The position numbers were made by a program, and so were the translations under genes. Positions 24,657 to 33,759 of a stretch of 42,873 bases of DNA are shown piece after piece. The stretch is from Spirochaetales bacterium (GTDB taxonomy: Bacteria > Spirochaetota > Spirochaetia > Sphaerochaetales > Sphaerochaetaceae). The notes under the pieces are model-generated. The model did no database searches, was not told the origin of the DNA, and saw only the letters and a program-made list of their open reading frames with translations. How positions within the stretch are numbered: the first letter of the stretch is position 1; each line of letters opens with the position of its first letter. Location of the stretch: the NCBI GenBank assembly GCA_022788185.1, contig JALEVV010000024.1, positions 1-42,873 on the forward strand, given 5' to 3'.

Positions 24657-25535
24657 ATGAAAAAATCAACAGTTTCCGATATCAAAGCAGGCGCCATGTT
24701 CGCCCTTCCCGGGCTCCTGGTGTTCTTCCTGGTAGTGATAATCCCGTTCGTCTATGGTTTTTATCTTACCTTCACCGACTGGAACGGCGTATCACAGCTC
24801 AAGTCATTCGTCGGCTTCAGGAACTATGCCGACACCTTCAGGGATACCGAGTTCTGGTCATCGATGTGGCTCACACTCCGCTATGTCGTGATCTCAGTCT
24901 TCCTGGTTAACATAGTTGCGTTTTTCCTGGCATACCTCCTTTCCAACGGTATCAGGGGACAGAACTTCTTCCGTGCAGGCTTCTTCACACCGAACCTCAT
25001 CGGCGGTGTCGTACTCGGCTTCATCTGGAAGTTCATCTTCTCCAACGTCTTCACCGCAGTCGGTAAGTCGCTCGGGGCTGAATGGCTTTCCAAGTCAATG
25101 CTGAGTGCTCCCAAGAGCGCATACTTCGCACTCATCCTCGTAACGGTATGGCAGCTGGCCGGATACATGATGCTCATCTACATCGCAGGCTTCACAGGCC
25201 TGAGCCACGATGTTCTTGAGGCCGCTTCAATCGACGGTGCCACAGGCTGGAGAAGAATGCGATCCATCATCCTCCCTCTCATGGTTCCCTCCTTTGTCAT
25301 CTGTATCTTCCTGACGCTCTCAAGAACGTTCATGGTTTACGACCTCAACCTTACCCTTACCAAGGGCGGTCCCTATGCATCGACAAGACTCGTTGCAATG
25401 CACGTTTACGAGAAGGCATTCACATCAAGAAACTACGGCGTTGGCCAGGCAGAGGCACTCTTCCTCTTCCTCGTCGTAGCCCTCATCTCCGGCGTACAGG
25501 TCTGGATGGGAAGAAAGAAGGAGGTTTCAGCATGA
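24657..25535 (+). CDS. ABC transporter permease, MalF/UgpA type (oligosaccharide importer)
   Basis: 292 aa, six membrane helices, starting MKKSTVSDIKAGAMFALPG. The EAA loop reads EAASIDGATGWRRMRSIILP. ATG 24657 is preferred to GTG 24651 because GGGAGG is correctly spaced for it. It partners with the next gene, which it overlaps by four bases. Confidence 0.9.
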   Translation: MKKSTVSDIKAGAMFALPGLLVFFLVVIIPFVYGFYLTFTDWNGVSQLKSFVGFRNYADTFRDTEFWSSMWLTLRYVVISVFLVNIVAFFLAYLLSNGIRGQNFFRAGFFTPNLIGGVVLGFIWKFIFSNVFTAVGKSLGAEWLSKSMLSAPKSAYFALILVTVWQLAGYMMLIYIAGFTGLSHDVLEAASIDGATGWRRMRSIILPLMVPSFVICIFLTLSRTFMVYDLNLTLTKGGPYASTRLVAMHVYEKAFTSRNYGVGQAEALFLFLVVALISGVQVWMGRKKEVSA

Positions 25536-26395
25536 CCGAAGCATCAAAGAAAGTCGGCGGAACAAAGAAAGTCGTAATCGACGTTCTGCTTTTCATCCTG
25601 GTAGCGGTTCTCTTCGTGGCCTTCATGATCCCGTTCCTGATGACCATCCTCAACTCCTTCAAGGTGAAGATGGATATTCTCAGGAATCCGCTCTCACTCG
25701 CACCGTCAAAGGGCTTCTCACTTTCCAACTATGTGGAAGCCGCAAAGAAGATGAACTACTTCACGGCGTTCTTCAACAGCTTCATCGTAACCGGATTCTC
25801 GACCTTCTTCGTCACGATCCTCTCAGCGATGTGCGCTTACTACTATGTGCGTCATGACAACAAGTTCTCAAAGATCTGCTCATCCCTGATGTCAGCGTCC
25901 ATGATCATCCCGTTCCAGGCAATCATGATCCCGCTCGTATACATCTACGGTGCAAAGCTCGGTCTTCTGAACCACAGGTCAACCCTCATCTTCATGCACA
26001 CGGGCTTCGCAATGTCGATGTCAGTGTTCATCTTCCAGGGATTCATCAAGTCAAATGTTCCTCTGGCCCTTGAGGAAGCGGCCAAGATTGACGGCTGCGG
26101 CAGGTACAGAACCTTCTTCCAGATCGTATTCCCCCTGCTCGGACCGACAACCGCAACACTCATCATCCTGAACGTTCTTGCGTTCTGGAACGACTACCTG
26201 CTGCCAAGCCTGGTTCTCGGTGTCAAGGCGATCAAGACACTTCCGCTTTCGACATATGAGTTCTATGGTACGTTCAGCGCCGACTACGGCCTTATCATGG
26301 CAGCTCTCATCCTTACGGTTCTCCCGATTCTGGTGATCTATCTGGTACTCCAGAAGGCAATCATCTCCGGTGTCGTGGCAGGTGCCGTAAAGTAA
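25532..26395 (+). CDS. ABC transporter permease, MalG/UgpE type (oligosaccharide importer)
   Basis: 287 aa, six membrane helices. The EAA loop reads EAAKIDGCGRYRTFFQIVFP; C-terminus LVLQKAIISGVVAGAVK is typical of the family. The ATG overlaps the TGA of the previous permease (ATGA), so translation is coupled. No ATPase gene follows, as is common in carbohydrate importers that share one MsmX/UgpC-type ATPase. Confidence 0.9.
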   Translation: MTEASKKVGGTKKVVIDVLLFILVAVLFVAFMIPFLMTILNSFKVKMDILRNPLSLAPSKGFSLSNYVEAAKKMNYFTAFFNSFIVTGFSTFFVTILSAMCAYYYVRHDNKFSKICSSLMSASMIIPFQAIMIPLVYIYGAKLGLLNHRSTLIFMHTGFAMSMSVFIFQGFIKSNVPLALEEAAKIDGCGRYRTFFQIVFPLLGPTTATLIILNVLAFWNDYLLPSLVLGVKAIKTLPLSTYEFYGTFSADYGLIMAALILTVLPILVIYLVLQKAIISGVVAGAVK

Positions 26396-26421
26396 AAAAC
26401 CATATCCAAAGGAGGCAGCAC

Positions 26422-26646
26422 ATGAAAATTGCAGACGAAGCAAAATACATCAGGATTCCAAAGAGAATCGAGGGTATGTGCGCACAGCTCTTCATCTATA
26501 TCGGGGACAGACTCAGTGATGTCTTCTTCCTCTCGTCAGAACAGAAGGAAGGTTATTACTACTATCCGGTCCACTCCCTGAGTGACCCGGTCACAATCCA
26601 GTGCAGTGATGAAAGAGTCTACGATTCACTGGCCCTGATAATCTGA
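26422..26646 (+). CDS. Small beta-rich protein, 74 aa, possible detached GH32 N-terminal module
   Basis: Starts at ATG 26422 with AAAGGAGG upstream and stops 14 bp before the GH32 gene, so it is a real operon member. No signal peptide or membrane segment. The sequence alternates hydrophobic residues (IRIPKRIEGMCAQLFIYIG, then YYYYPVHSLSDPVTIQC) as in a small beta-sheet domain. The first 75 residues of the GH32 protein next door have a similar layout (KQYLVLPYFKGAEDRDVRFYD, then REVFLPSSLFSKELII). It may be a free-standing relative of that module. I do not recognise it as a named family. Confidence 0.6.
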   Translation: MKIADEAKYIRIPKRIEGMCAQLFIYIGDRLSDVFFLSSEQKEGYYYYPVHSLSDPVTIQCSDERVYDSLALII

Positions 26647-26660
26647 AAGGAGTTCCGCAA

Positions 26661-28043
26661 ATGCGTTTTACCGTTGACAATTCAAAGCAATATCTCGTGC
26701 TGCCCTACTTCAAGGGTGCTGAAGACAGGGATGTGAGGTTCTATGACAAAGAGGAGAAGCTCCTCACCTCCCTCATCCTTGAGTTCAGGGAAGAAGGAAA
26801 CAGGGAAGTGTTCCTTCCCTCCTCCCTCTTTTCCAAAGAGCTCATCATCGACGGTCCCGACGGCCTTGAAAAGCTGGTCAGGACCGCTGATGAAAAGCCC
26901 TTCACTCCTCCTCACTTCACATACCACTACACACCGGACTTCGGCTGGATCAACGATCCCAACGGAATGCACTTCAGGGACGGCACATATCATCTCTACT
27001 ACCAGTACAACCCGGTTTCAGAAAAGTGGAACAACATGTCCTGGGGACATGCCGTCTCGAAGGACATGGTCACATTCAGGGAAGAGGCTCCCGTATTCCT
27101 GCCCAAAGATGACAAGTGGACCATCTTCTCCGGCTCAGCCCTGAACGGGGAGTTCGCATACACTGTCGCGAATGTTAAGGGCGAGCGCGCCTTCTATCAG
27201 GAAAGAAGGTACTCCGACGACGGATACACCTTCTCAGATCCCGAAGTAATAATCCCGAACTTCGTCTCGGATGAAAGGGACCCGAGGCTCTTCACATATG
27301 AGGGCAGGAAATACCTCCTCCTCTGGCTGAATGGAAATACCTTTGCGCTCTACAGGGAAAGCTACGGCAGCTATGAAATGGTCAACACCTTTGACGCAAA
27401 GGATGCATGGGAGTGCCCCGACCTTCTGCAGGTCGGAGGAAAGCTCTTCTTCACGTCAGCTGACGGCTTCTACTTCGAAGCGAAGCTGGATGAGGAAGGA
27501 CTCCATCTCATATCGGAAAGAAAAAGCATGTTCCTGACAAAGCTCCCCTATGCAAGCCAGAGCTTTACCGGAACGGATGACACATATATGATCTCATGGC
27601 TCAGGGCCCTTACGCCCCATCTTCCGACCACAGGAACCATGAGCATGGTGAGAAAAGTCGGTTACAGCGACGGTGTTCTCACGCTTAAGCCCGTGGATGC
27701 GCTGTTCTCACACTTCGTCCTCAGCAGGGAAGCGAAAGGTGAGTACTCCTCATCCGATGAGGCCTTATACCTCGTGACGGAGGGCAGCTTTGAAGGCACG
27801 CTCTTCTCAAAGCCCTTCAGTTACGATTCGGAAAAAGGGTTACTTTCTTATGGCGATGAGGATGTGTATATGGAAACCTCGGACAGAACGCTGCACATCT
27901 TCATCGACCATGAGATAACGGAGATATCATCAGGAGAGTGGAAAAATTTGGCTTCATTTGAAAACGCTTTAAAAAATGAGTATGATGAAACCATAAGGCT
28001 CAGGCTGAATGACACAGTCCTGAAGGAATATGTCTGGAGGTGA
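26661..28043 (+). CDS. GH32 beta-fructosidase (invertase / sucrose-6-phosphate hydrolase family)
   Basis: 460 aa. Catalytic motifs of GH32 are complete: nucleophile D99 in WINDPNG (97-102), RDP (206-208) and acid/base E251 in WECPDL. FSGSAL is present at about 157. An N-terminal extension of about 85 residues is beta-rich, and the C-terminal beta-sandwich is short. No export signal, so it acts on imported sugar, cutting the fructosyl bond of sucrose or raffinose-type sugars. GAAAGGAG precedes the ATG. The 3' end of the gene contains a LacI-type box. Confidence 0.92.
   Translation: MRFTVDNSKQYLVLPYFKGAEDRDVRFYDKEEKLLTSLILEFREEGNREVFLPSSLFSKELIIDGPDGLEKLVRTADEKPFTPPHFTYHYTPDFGWINDPNGMHFRDGTYHLYYQYNPVSEKWNNMSWGHAVSKDMVTFREEAPVFLPKDDKWTIFSGSALNGEFAYTVANVKGERAFYQERRYSDDGYTFSDPEVIIPNFVSDERDPRLFTYEGRKYLLLWLNGNTFALYRESYGSYEMVNTFDAKDAWECPDLLQVGGKLFFTSADGFYFEAKLDEEGLHLISERKSMFLTKLPYASQSFTGTDDTYMISWLRALTPHLPTTGTMSMVRKVGYSDGVLTLKPVDALFSHFVLSREAKGEYSSSDEALYLVTEGSFEGTLFSKPFSYDSEKGLLSYGDEDVYMETSDRTLHIFIDHEITEISSGEWKNLASFENALKNEYDETIRLRLNDTVLKEYVWR
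27959..27972 (+). promoter_or_regulatory. LacI/cre-like box inside the GH32 gene
   Basis: TGAAAACGCTTTAA closely fits the TGAAA-NCG-NTTNCA type of LacI-family box. It lies 79 bp upstream of the LacI start within coding DNA, so it could give autoregulation or act as a roadblock. Coding constraint may explain it by chance. Confidence 0.45.
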
Positions 28044-28050
28044 TGTCAAG

Positions 28051-29028
28051 TTGGCTACCATTAAGGATGTTTCAAAGGAAACAGGTCTTAGTATAGGAAC
28101 GGTTTCCAGGGTTTTCAATAACAGGGGCTATATCAGCCAGGAGACCAGGGAAAAGGTTGAGGCAGCGGTCAAGAAGCTGAATTATCAGCCAAACGCACTG
28201 GCAAGGTCCCTTTCCAAGTCATCCTCCAGAATCATCGGACTCATTGTCCCCCATATCGCACACCCGTTCTTCTCCGACCTGCTCGCATCCATTGAGAATG
28301 CGACCAGGGAAAGGGGCTATGCCCTTATGGTCTTCGTGTCCAAGGGAGAAGAGAAATCGGAAGCGGAGATGATAAACCGCTGCAGGGAGAACAGGGTATG
28401 CGGTCTCATCCTCTGTTCAGGGCGCTTTTCCACCCAGAAGATAGAGAACCTGGAGTTTCCTGTCGTATGCATCGAACGCAATCCGGACGGGGCAGCATTT
28501 GCCATAGAATGCAATAACCGCCAGGGAGGCAGGCTCGCAGCGGAGGAACTCATCGACAAAGGGTGCAGGAACCTTGTGAGCCTGGCAGGCATTCAGGGCA
28601 GGAAGATGCCCGCCGATGAAAGGTCCATCGGGTTTGAGGAAGTGTGCAGGGAGAAGAAGGTGAACTTCATCTGTCTTTCATACCCGCCTGAGCTTTATGA
28701 CAGACTCGACTACACCGCATTGATCGACAGGATCCTGACGGAAAGACCGGAGACGGACGGTATCTTCGCCTCCTCCGACATTATTGCCAGTCAGGTTCTA
28801 CAGGTTGCTTTCTCAAGGGGGATAAGGGTTCCGGAGGAGCTCAGGGTCGTCGGATTCGATGATTCTCTCATCGCATCATACACCACCCCGCCCCTCACCA
28901 CTATCCATCAGCCCATTAAGGAGATGGCACAGCTGGCAGTGGACACTCTCATAAACTTAAAGGATGAACGATCTGCCACAGGGTGCACGATAATGAACGT
29001 CAGCCTTGTGAAAAGAGGAACAACTTAA
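28051..29028 (+). CDS. LacI-family transcriptional regulator of the oligosaccharide locus
   Basis: About 325 aa. N-terminal HTH: ATIKDVSKETGLSIGTVSR, with hinge helix NYQPNALARSLSKS, then a periplasmic-binding-like effector domain (about 60-325) with SRIIGLIVPHIAHPFF and RVVGFDDSLIASYTTPPLTTI. I take TTG 28051, preceded by GGAGG, because LacI proteins nearly always begin MATIKDV; ATG 28030 would add seven residues and would overlap the GH32 stop. It is co-transcribed inside the operon it probably controls through boxes at 23114, 23221 and perhaps 27959. Confidence 0.88.
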   Translation: MATIKDVSKETGLSIGTVSRVFNNRGYISQETREKVEAAVKKLNYQPNALARSLSKSSSRIIGLIVPHIAHPFFSDLLASIENATRERGYALMVFVSKGEEKSEAEMINRCRENRVCGLILCSGRFSTQKIENLEFPVVCIERNPDGAAFAIECNNRQGGRLAAEELIDKGCRNLVSLAGIQGRKMPADERSIGFEEVCREKKVNFICLSYPPELYDRLDYTALIDRILTERPETDGIFASSDIIASQVLQVAFSRGIRVPEELRVVGFDDSLIASYTTPPLTTIHQPIKEMAQLAVDTLINLKDERSATGCTIMNVSLVKRGTT

Positions 29029-29049
29029 AAAAACAACAGGAGAAATACC

Positions 29050-31554
29050 ATGCAGGAAAGACAATGGTGGAAAGAGGGATGTGTCTATCAGATATACCCC
29101 CGTTCGTTCTTCGACTCCAACGGTGACGGAATCGGGGATCTCAGGGGTATCACGGAGCATCTGGAATATGTGAAGGAACTGGGATGTGACATTATCTGGC
29201 TGAATCCCTGCTACAAAAGCCCCAACGACGACAACGGCTACGACATCTCCGATTACCGGGCGATAATGGATGACTTCGGTACGATGGAGGACTTCGACAG
29301 ACTTCTTGAGAAGGCCCATGGCCTTGGTATAAGAATAATCATGGATCTGGTAGTGAACCACACATCCGACGAGCATGAGTGGTTCATCGAATCCTCATCC
29401 TCCAGGGACAATGACAGGGCCGACTGGTATATCTGGCGCGATGAGAAGAACAACTGGGGTGCCTGCTTCGGCGGCTCTGCCTGGGAGTGGAATGAGAAGA
29501 GAGGCCAGTATTACCTTCACTCCTTCTCAAAAAAGCAGCCCGACCTCAACTGGGAGAATGTCCGGGTCAGGGAGGCCGTCTACGACCTCATGAGGTACTG
29601 GGGCGACAAGGGAATCGACGGTTTCAGGATGGACGTCATTACCATGATCAGCAAGGACCAGCGTTTCCCTGACGGTGTCATGAACGGTGAGTACGGCGAT
29701 GCATCGCCCTACACCAACAACGGCCCCCGCATCCATGAATTCCTTAAGGAGATGAACAGGGAAGCCATCTCCCGCTATGACTGGCTTACGGTTGGTGAAG
29801 GCGCCGGTGCCCGCGTCGAGGACACACTGAGCTACACCGCCCCTGAAAACAGGGAACTCAACATGATCTTCTCCTTCGAGCACATGAATTACGCAAAGCC
29901 CGCATGCGAGAACAACTGGGATGAGACCCCGTTCACGCTGCCCGGCTACAAGCAGATATATAAGAAGTGGCAGGAAGGTCTGGACGGCAGGGGATGGAAC
30001 ACCCTCTACCTTGAAAACCATGATCAGGTGAGAAGCGTCTCCCGCTACGGCAACACCTCTACCGAAGAGCTCTGGAAGAAAAGCGCCAAGGCACTTGCCG
30101 TGATGTACTTCCTCATGCAGGGAACACCCTACATCTACATGGGACAGGAGCTGGGCATGACCAACACGCTCTTTGCCGACATCTCAGAGTACCGCGACAT
30201 CGCCGCCAGAAATGACTGGAACGTCATGCTTTCAAGGGGAAAGAGTCGTGAAGATGCCCTGAGGCTCCTCCATGCCACCAGCAGGGACAACTCCAGAACA
30301 CCGTTCTGCTGGAACGGAGGTAAGAACGGAGGCTTCTCGGAAGCGGAGCCCTGGATCAGGATGAATCAGGATTATGAAAGGATCAATGTGGAAGCTGAGA
30401 AGAATGATCCCGATTCAATCCTGAACTTCTACAAAAAGCTTATCGCTCTGAGGCGTTCGAGTGATACACTCATCTATGGAAGCTTCCGTCTTCTCATGGA
30501 GGAGGATGAGGATCTCTTCGTTTACGAAAGGACACTGGACGGTGAAAAGTACACTGTTGCGGTGAATATGAGTGAAAATGAGAGGGAGTTCTCACACGCA
30601 GGAAGGACGGTGCTTTCGAACTATGATGACGACTCAGCCACATCCCTCAGAAGCTGGGAGGCAAAGGTGTTAAAGGAGGATAATATGGATTTTCTGACAT
30701 TCGGTGAGATTCTTTTTGACGTGTTCCCTGACAAGGCTACGCTCGGCGGTGCCCCGCTCAACGTTGCAGGACACATGACAAGGCTCGGACTCAACGGCGC
30801 CATCCTCTCCGCAGTGGGAAGTGATGAGCTCGGAGAGAGGGCTCTTAAGGAGATAAGCGAACTCGGTCTGACCACTGAGTACATCTCAAAGCTGGGATAT
30901 GAAACGGGAAAGGCCCTCATCACCCTCAAAGGAAAGAACGCCGACTATGAGTTCAACGATCCCTGTGCATGGGACAACATCCCGCTCGTGAACCTTCCCG
31001 AGAAGGTCAGCCTTATCTACTACGGCACGCTTGCCCAGAGAAACGGAACTTCAGCAGCCACCCTCAGGGAAGTCCTGAAGAGGGTATCATCCGATCACCG
31101 CTTCTTCGATGTCAACATCAGAAAGCACTTCTACACAGATGAAATCATCAGGGAAGGCATTGAGAATGCGACCATCCTCAAGCTCAACGATGAGGAAGAG
31201 GACATCGTGCTCGATGCACTCGGAATCAAAACCAGGGGCTACAGGGGTCTTGAGGAGCTTTACAGGACCTACTCCCTCGATCTCATCCTCCTCACCAAGG
31301 GTAAGGAAGGCACGATGTGCTATAAGGACAGATGGTACCGCGTTCCCTGCGCACCCGTTCCCGTGGTTGACACGGTAGGTGCCGGAGACAGCCTCTCCGC
31401 CGGCTTCCTTGCAACCTATATCAAAACAGGAAACCTCGAGAAGGCTCTCATCATCGGCTCCCACATCGCGGACTACGTCGTAACCCAGCGCGGTGCGATT
31501 CCCGTTTACGACGAGGAGCTCACTAACTATCTGAAGAACACAGGAATTCTATGA
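29050..31554 (+). CDS. Fusion protein: GH13 alpha-glucosidase (residues 1-545) + PfkB sugar kinase (546-834)
   Basis: 834 aa single frame. The first part is an oligo-1,6-glucosidase/sucrose hydrolase of GH13_31 type: WWKEGCVYQIYPRSFFDSNGD, nucleophile D195 (GFRMDVI), acid/base E250 (TVGEGAG), stabiliser D325 (ENHDQVRS). The second part is a PfkB/ribokinase-family kinase, fructokinase-like, with DFLTFGEILFDVFP, LGGAPLNVAGHM and the catalytic GAGD (D780). The linker, near SWEAKVLKEDN, is very short. The DNA at the junction contains a perfect ribosome site and ATG for the kinase (see 30685). Together the parts can split sucrose and phosphorylate the released fructose. Neighbours overlap or lie within 21 bp. 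Both domains look intact. Confidence 0.88.
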   Translation: MQERQWWKEGCVYQIYPRSFFDSNGDGIGDLRGITEHLEYVKELGCDIIWLNPCYKSPNDDNGYDISDYRAIMDDFGTMEDFDRLLEKAHGLGIRIIMDLVVNHTSDEHEWFIESSSSRDNDRADWYIWRDEKNNWGACFGGSAWEWNEKRGQYYLHSFSKKQPDLNWENVRVREAVYDLMRYWGDKGIDGFRMDVITMISKDQRFPDGVMNGEYGDASPYTNNGPRIHEFLKEMNREAISRYDWLTVGEGAGARVEDTLSYTAPENRELNMIFSFEHMNYAKPACENNWDETPFTLPGYKQIYKKWQEGLDGRGWNTLYLENHDQVRSVSRYGNTSTEELWKKSAKALAVMYFLMQGTPYIYMGQELGMTNTLFADISEYRDIAARNDWNVMLSRGKSREDALRLLHATSRDNSRTPFCWNGGKNGGFSEAEPWIRMNQDYERINVEAEKNDPDSILNFYKKLIALRRSSDTLIYGSFRLLMEEDEDLFVYERTLDGEKYTVAVNMSENEREFSHAGRTVLSNYDDDSATSLRSWEAKVLKEDNMDFLTFGEILFDVFPDKATLGGAPLNVAGHMTRLGLNGAILSAVGSDELGERALKEISELGLTTEYISKLGYETGKALITLKGKNADYEFNDPCAWDNIPLVNLPEKVSLIYYGTLAQRNGTSAATLREVLKRVSSDHRFFDVNIRKHFYTDEIIREGIENATILKLNDEEEDIVLDALGIKTRGYRGLEELYRTYSLDLILLTKGKEGTMCYKDRWYRVPCAPVPVVDTVGAGDSLSAGFLATYIKTGNLEKALIIGSHIADYVVTQRGAIPVYDEELTNYLKNTGIL
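30685..31554 (+). CDS. Internal start: free-standing PfkB kinase from the fused gene
   Basis: AAAGGAGG at 30672-30679 followed by ATAAT and ATG 30685 is a near-ideal initiation site, in frame with the upstream glucosidase. It would give a 289-aa kinase of normal family length, with the normal PfkB N-terminus. So the cell may make both fused and free kinase. The simplest history is two adjacent genes whose separating stop codon was lost. Confidence 0.6.
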   Translation: MDFLTFGEILFDVFPDKATLGGAPLNVAGHMTRLGLNGAILSAVGSDELGERALKEISELGLTTEYISKLGYETGKALITLKGKNADYEFNDPCAWDNIPLVNLPEKVSLIYYGTLAQRNGTSAATLREVLKRVSSDHRFFDVNIRKHFYTDEIIREGIENATILKLNDEEEDIVLDALGIKTRGYRGLEELYRTYSLDLILLTKGKEGTMCYKDRWYRVPCAPVPVVDTVGAGDSLSAGFLATYIKTGNLEKALIIGSHIADYVVTQRGAIPVYDEELTNYLKNTGIL

Positions 31555-33689
31555 TCACATACGACAGCGACTTATTCACCATTACAACCGACAGCTTCAC
31601 ATATCAGATGAAGAAGGATGCCTACGGGCGCCTTCTCCATCTCTACCATGGAAGCCCGATTGCAGGGGATGCATCAGCCCTGCTCTCCTACAGGGACAGG
31701 GGTTTTTCCGGCTCACCCTATGAGGCCGGAACGGACAGGACCTACTCCTATGACTACCTCCCCCTTGAGGTAAGCACCGCAGGCGAAGGGGATTTCCGCA
31801 CTCCCGGCATCGTAATCGAGCAGGAGGACGGCACGCTCTCGGCTGCCTTCAGGTATGAATCCCACAGGATTTACACCGGAACGGAAGCCGTCAGAGGACT
31901 TCCCCATGCATCGGCCGACGATGCCGAATGCCTTGAAATTAAGCTCACTGAGGAGCTTTCGAAGGCAGAGCTGACACTTACTTATGCGGCAAAGGGCTCA
32001 TCGCTCGTAAGGGGTATGAGGATAAAGGCAGGAGACAGGAAGATAACGGTCAGGAAGGCCCTTTACTCGATGGACACACTTGCCTCGGACCACGATGTCA
32101 TCTGGTTTGACGGCAGGCACTGCAGTGAGAGGAACATGAAGAGGGATCATATCGACACCTCTGCCCTCACCTGCACCTCCCGCAGGGGTGCAACCTCACA
32201 TCAGATGAACAACTCCTTCATCATCTGTGCTTCCGACACGACTGAAACCCACGGGGAAGCAGTGCTGCTCTCCCTGCTATGGTCAGGCTCCTTCACATTC
32301 TTTGCCGAGAAGGATCAGTATGGCACGATGAGGTGCGCCCTCGGTGCGGGAAGCGAGTTCTTCAGCTACGACCTGGAAAATGATGAGCTGGTACTTCCCC
32401 AGCTGCTCATGACCTACTCAGCCGAAGGCCTTGGCGACCTGTCAGTGAAGAACAGCCGTTTCGTGAGCGACCACATCAGAAGAAAGCTCAGAGGCGGACT
32501 TACAAATCCAGTGCTGCTCAACAACTGGGAAGCCACATACTTTGATTTCAACGGGGAAAAGCTGCTTCAGATCGCAAAGGAAGCGAAGAATCTGGGGTGT
32601 GACCTCTTCGTCCTCGATGACGGATGGTTCGGACACCGGAACGATGATCTTTCCTCCCTCGGAGACTGGTATGAGAACAGGGAAAAGCTTGGCATGTCGC
32701 TGGATGAGCTCTCAGCCAGGATAACGGAAGCCGGAATCGCCTTCGGTCTCTGGGTTGAGCCCGAGATGATCAGTGAGGACAGTGACCTTTACAGGGCACA
32801 CCCCGAATGGGCGCTTGCCGTTCCCGGCAAGGCTCCCGTAAGGGGCCGCTATCAGCTGGTTCTGGACATGTCCAATCCTGAGGTGACAGACTATCTGAAG
32901 AAGACGCTGGATGATCTTATCACCAGAGGACGTCTCAGCTACATGAAGTGGGACTACAACCGCTTCATCACCGACTTCCACTCTTCAGTGACCCTTCCCG
33001 GCAGGATAGAATATGACTACATCCGGGGACTGTACTCAGTATTCGAGTACCTCAACGAAAGGCATCCCGACCTCCTGATCGAAGGTTGCTCAGGCGGCGG
33101 CGGAAGATTCGATCTCGGTCTGCTCTACTACACACCCCAGTCCTGGCTCAGCGATGACACCGATGCGATCGAGAGAATCGACATTGAGTTCGGTTCCTCC
33201 TACATCTACCCGGTATCATCCTTCGGAAGCCATGTCTCGGCCGTGCCCAACCACCAGACACACAGAACTTCTCCTCTCTTCACCAGAAGCTCAGTTGCCA
33301 TGATCGGGTCCTATGGCCTCGAGCTTGATCCGACAAAGCTCAGTGAGGGGGAAAAGAGTGTCATCAGGGATGAGATTAAGGCCTATAAGGAACTCTGTCC
33401 GATCATAAAGGACGGTGACTTCTACCGCCTGATGCACACTCCCGATGCAGGCTGCTGCCTTGCGGTAAGCCAGGACAGGAAGGATGCGGTGCTGATAGCG
33501 GTTCGCAGGCTGTCCCATGGAAACCCGAAGGACTTCCATGTACGCCTGAGGGGACTTGATGAGAAGGCCATGTACAGCGTCGGCGATAAAGTATTCTCCG
33601 GTTCCATGCTGATGAATGCAGGCTTCCTGCTTCCCTTCACCTACTCTGAGGATCTGGAAGCGGTAAGAGTCAGAATAAAGGCACTGTAA
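31551..33689 (+). CDS. GH36 alpha-galactosidase
   Basis: 712 aa, normal for bacterial GH36 (RafA/Aga type). N-terminal beta-sandwich (about 1-310), then a catalytic barrel with NNWEATYFDF, LFVLDDGWFG, GLWVEPEMIS, nucleophile D468 in YMKWDYNR and acid/base D535 in WLSDDTDAIER; GCSGGGGRFD is conserved. Cytoplasmic, no signal. It removes alpha-1,6-galactose from raffinose, stachyose or melibiose, leaving sucrose for the other enzymes of the locus. The ATG overlaps the stop of the fusion gene (ATGA). Last gene of the operon. Confidence 0.93.
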   Translation: MITYDSDLFTITTDSFTYQMKKDAYGRLLHLYHGSPIAGDASALLSYRDRGFSGSPYEAGTDRTYSYDYLPLEVSTAGEGDFRTPGIVIEQEDGTLSAAFRYESHRIYTGTEAVRGLPHASADDAECLEIKLTEELSKAELTLTYAAKGSSLVRGMRIKAGDRKITVRKALYSMDTLASDHDVIWFDGRHCSERNMKRDHIDTSALTCTSRRGATSHQMNNSFIICASDTTETHGEAVLLSLLWSGSFTFFAEKDQYGTMRCALGAGSEFFSYDLENDELVLPQLLMTYSAEGLGDLSVKNSRFVSDHIRRKLRGGLTNPVLLNNWEATYFDFNGEKLLQIAKEAKNLGCDLFVLDDGWFGHRNDDLSSLGDWYENREKLGMSLDELSARITEAGIAFGLWVEPEMISEDSDLYRAHPEWALAVPGKAPVRGRYQLVLDMSNPEVTDYLKKTLDDLITRGRLSYMKWDYNRFITDFHSSVTLPGRIEYDYIRGLYSVFEYLNERHPDLLIEGCSGGGGRFDLGLLYYTPQSWLSDDTDAIERIDIEFGSSYIYPVSSFGSHVSAVPNHQTHRTSPLFTRSSVAMIGSYGLELDPTKLSEGEKSVIRDEIKAYKELCPIIKDGDFYRLMHTPDAGCCLAVSQDRKDAVLIAVRRLSHGNPKDFHVRLRGLDEKAMYSVGDKVFSGSMLMNAGFLLPFTYSEDLEAVRVRIKAL

Positions 33690-33695
33690 AGGAAA

Positions 33696-33752
33696 AGCCA
33701 CCGCAGTAAGGCGATGGCTCTGATAGAGAGGTGGGCGAAAGCTCACCTCTTT
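33696..33752 (+). terminator. Double hairpin terminator of the oligosaccharide operon
   Basis: First hairpin AGCCACCGC / GCGATGGCT (one mismatch) at 33696-33719, second GAGGTGGGC-GAAA-GCTCACCTC (9 bp with one G-U) at 33728-33749 followed by TTTC. The U-tract is weak. It also separates the operon from the convergent phosphatase gene. Confidence 0.6.
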
Positions 33753-33759
33753 CAATATC

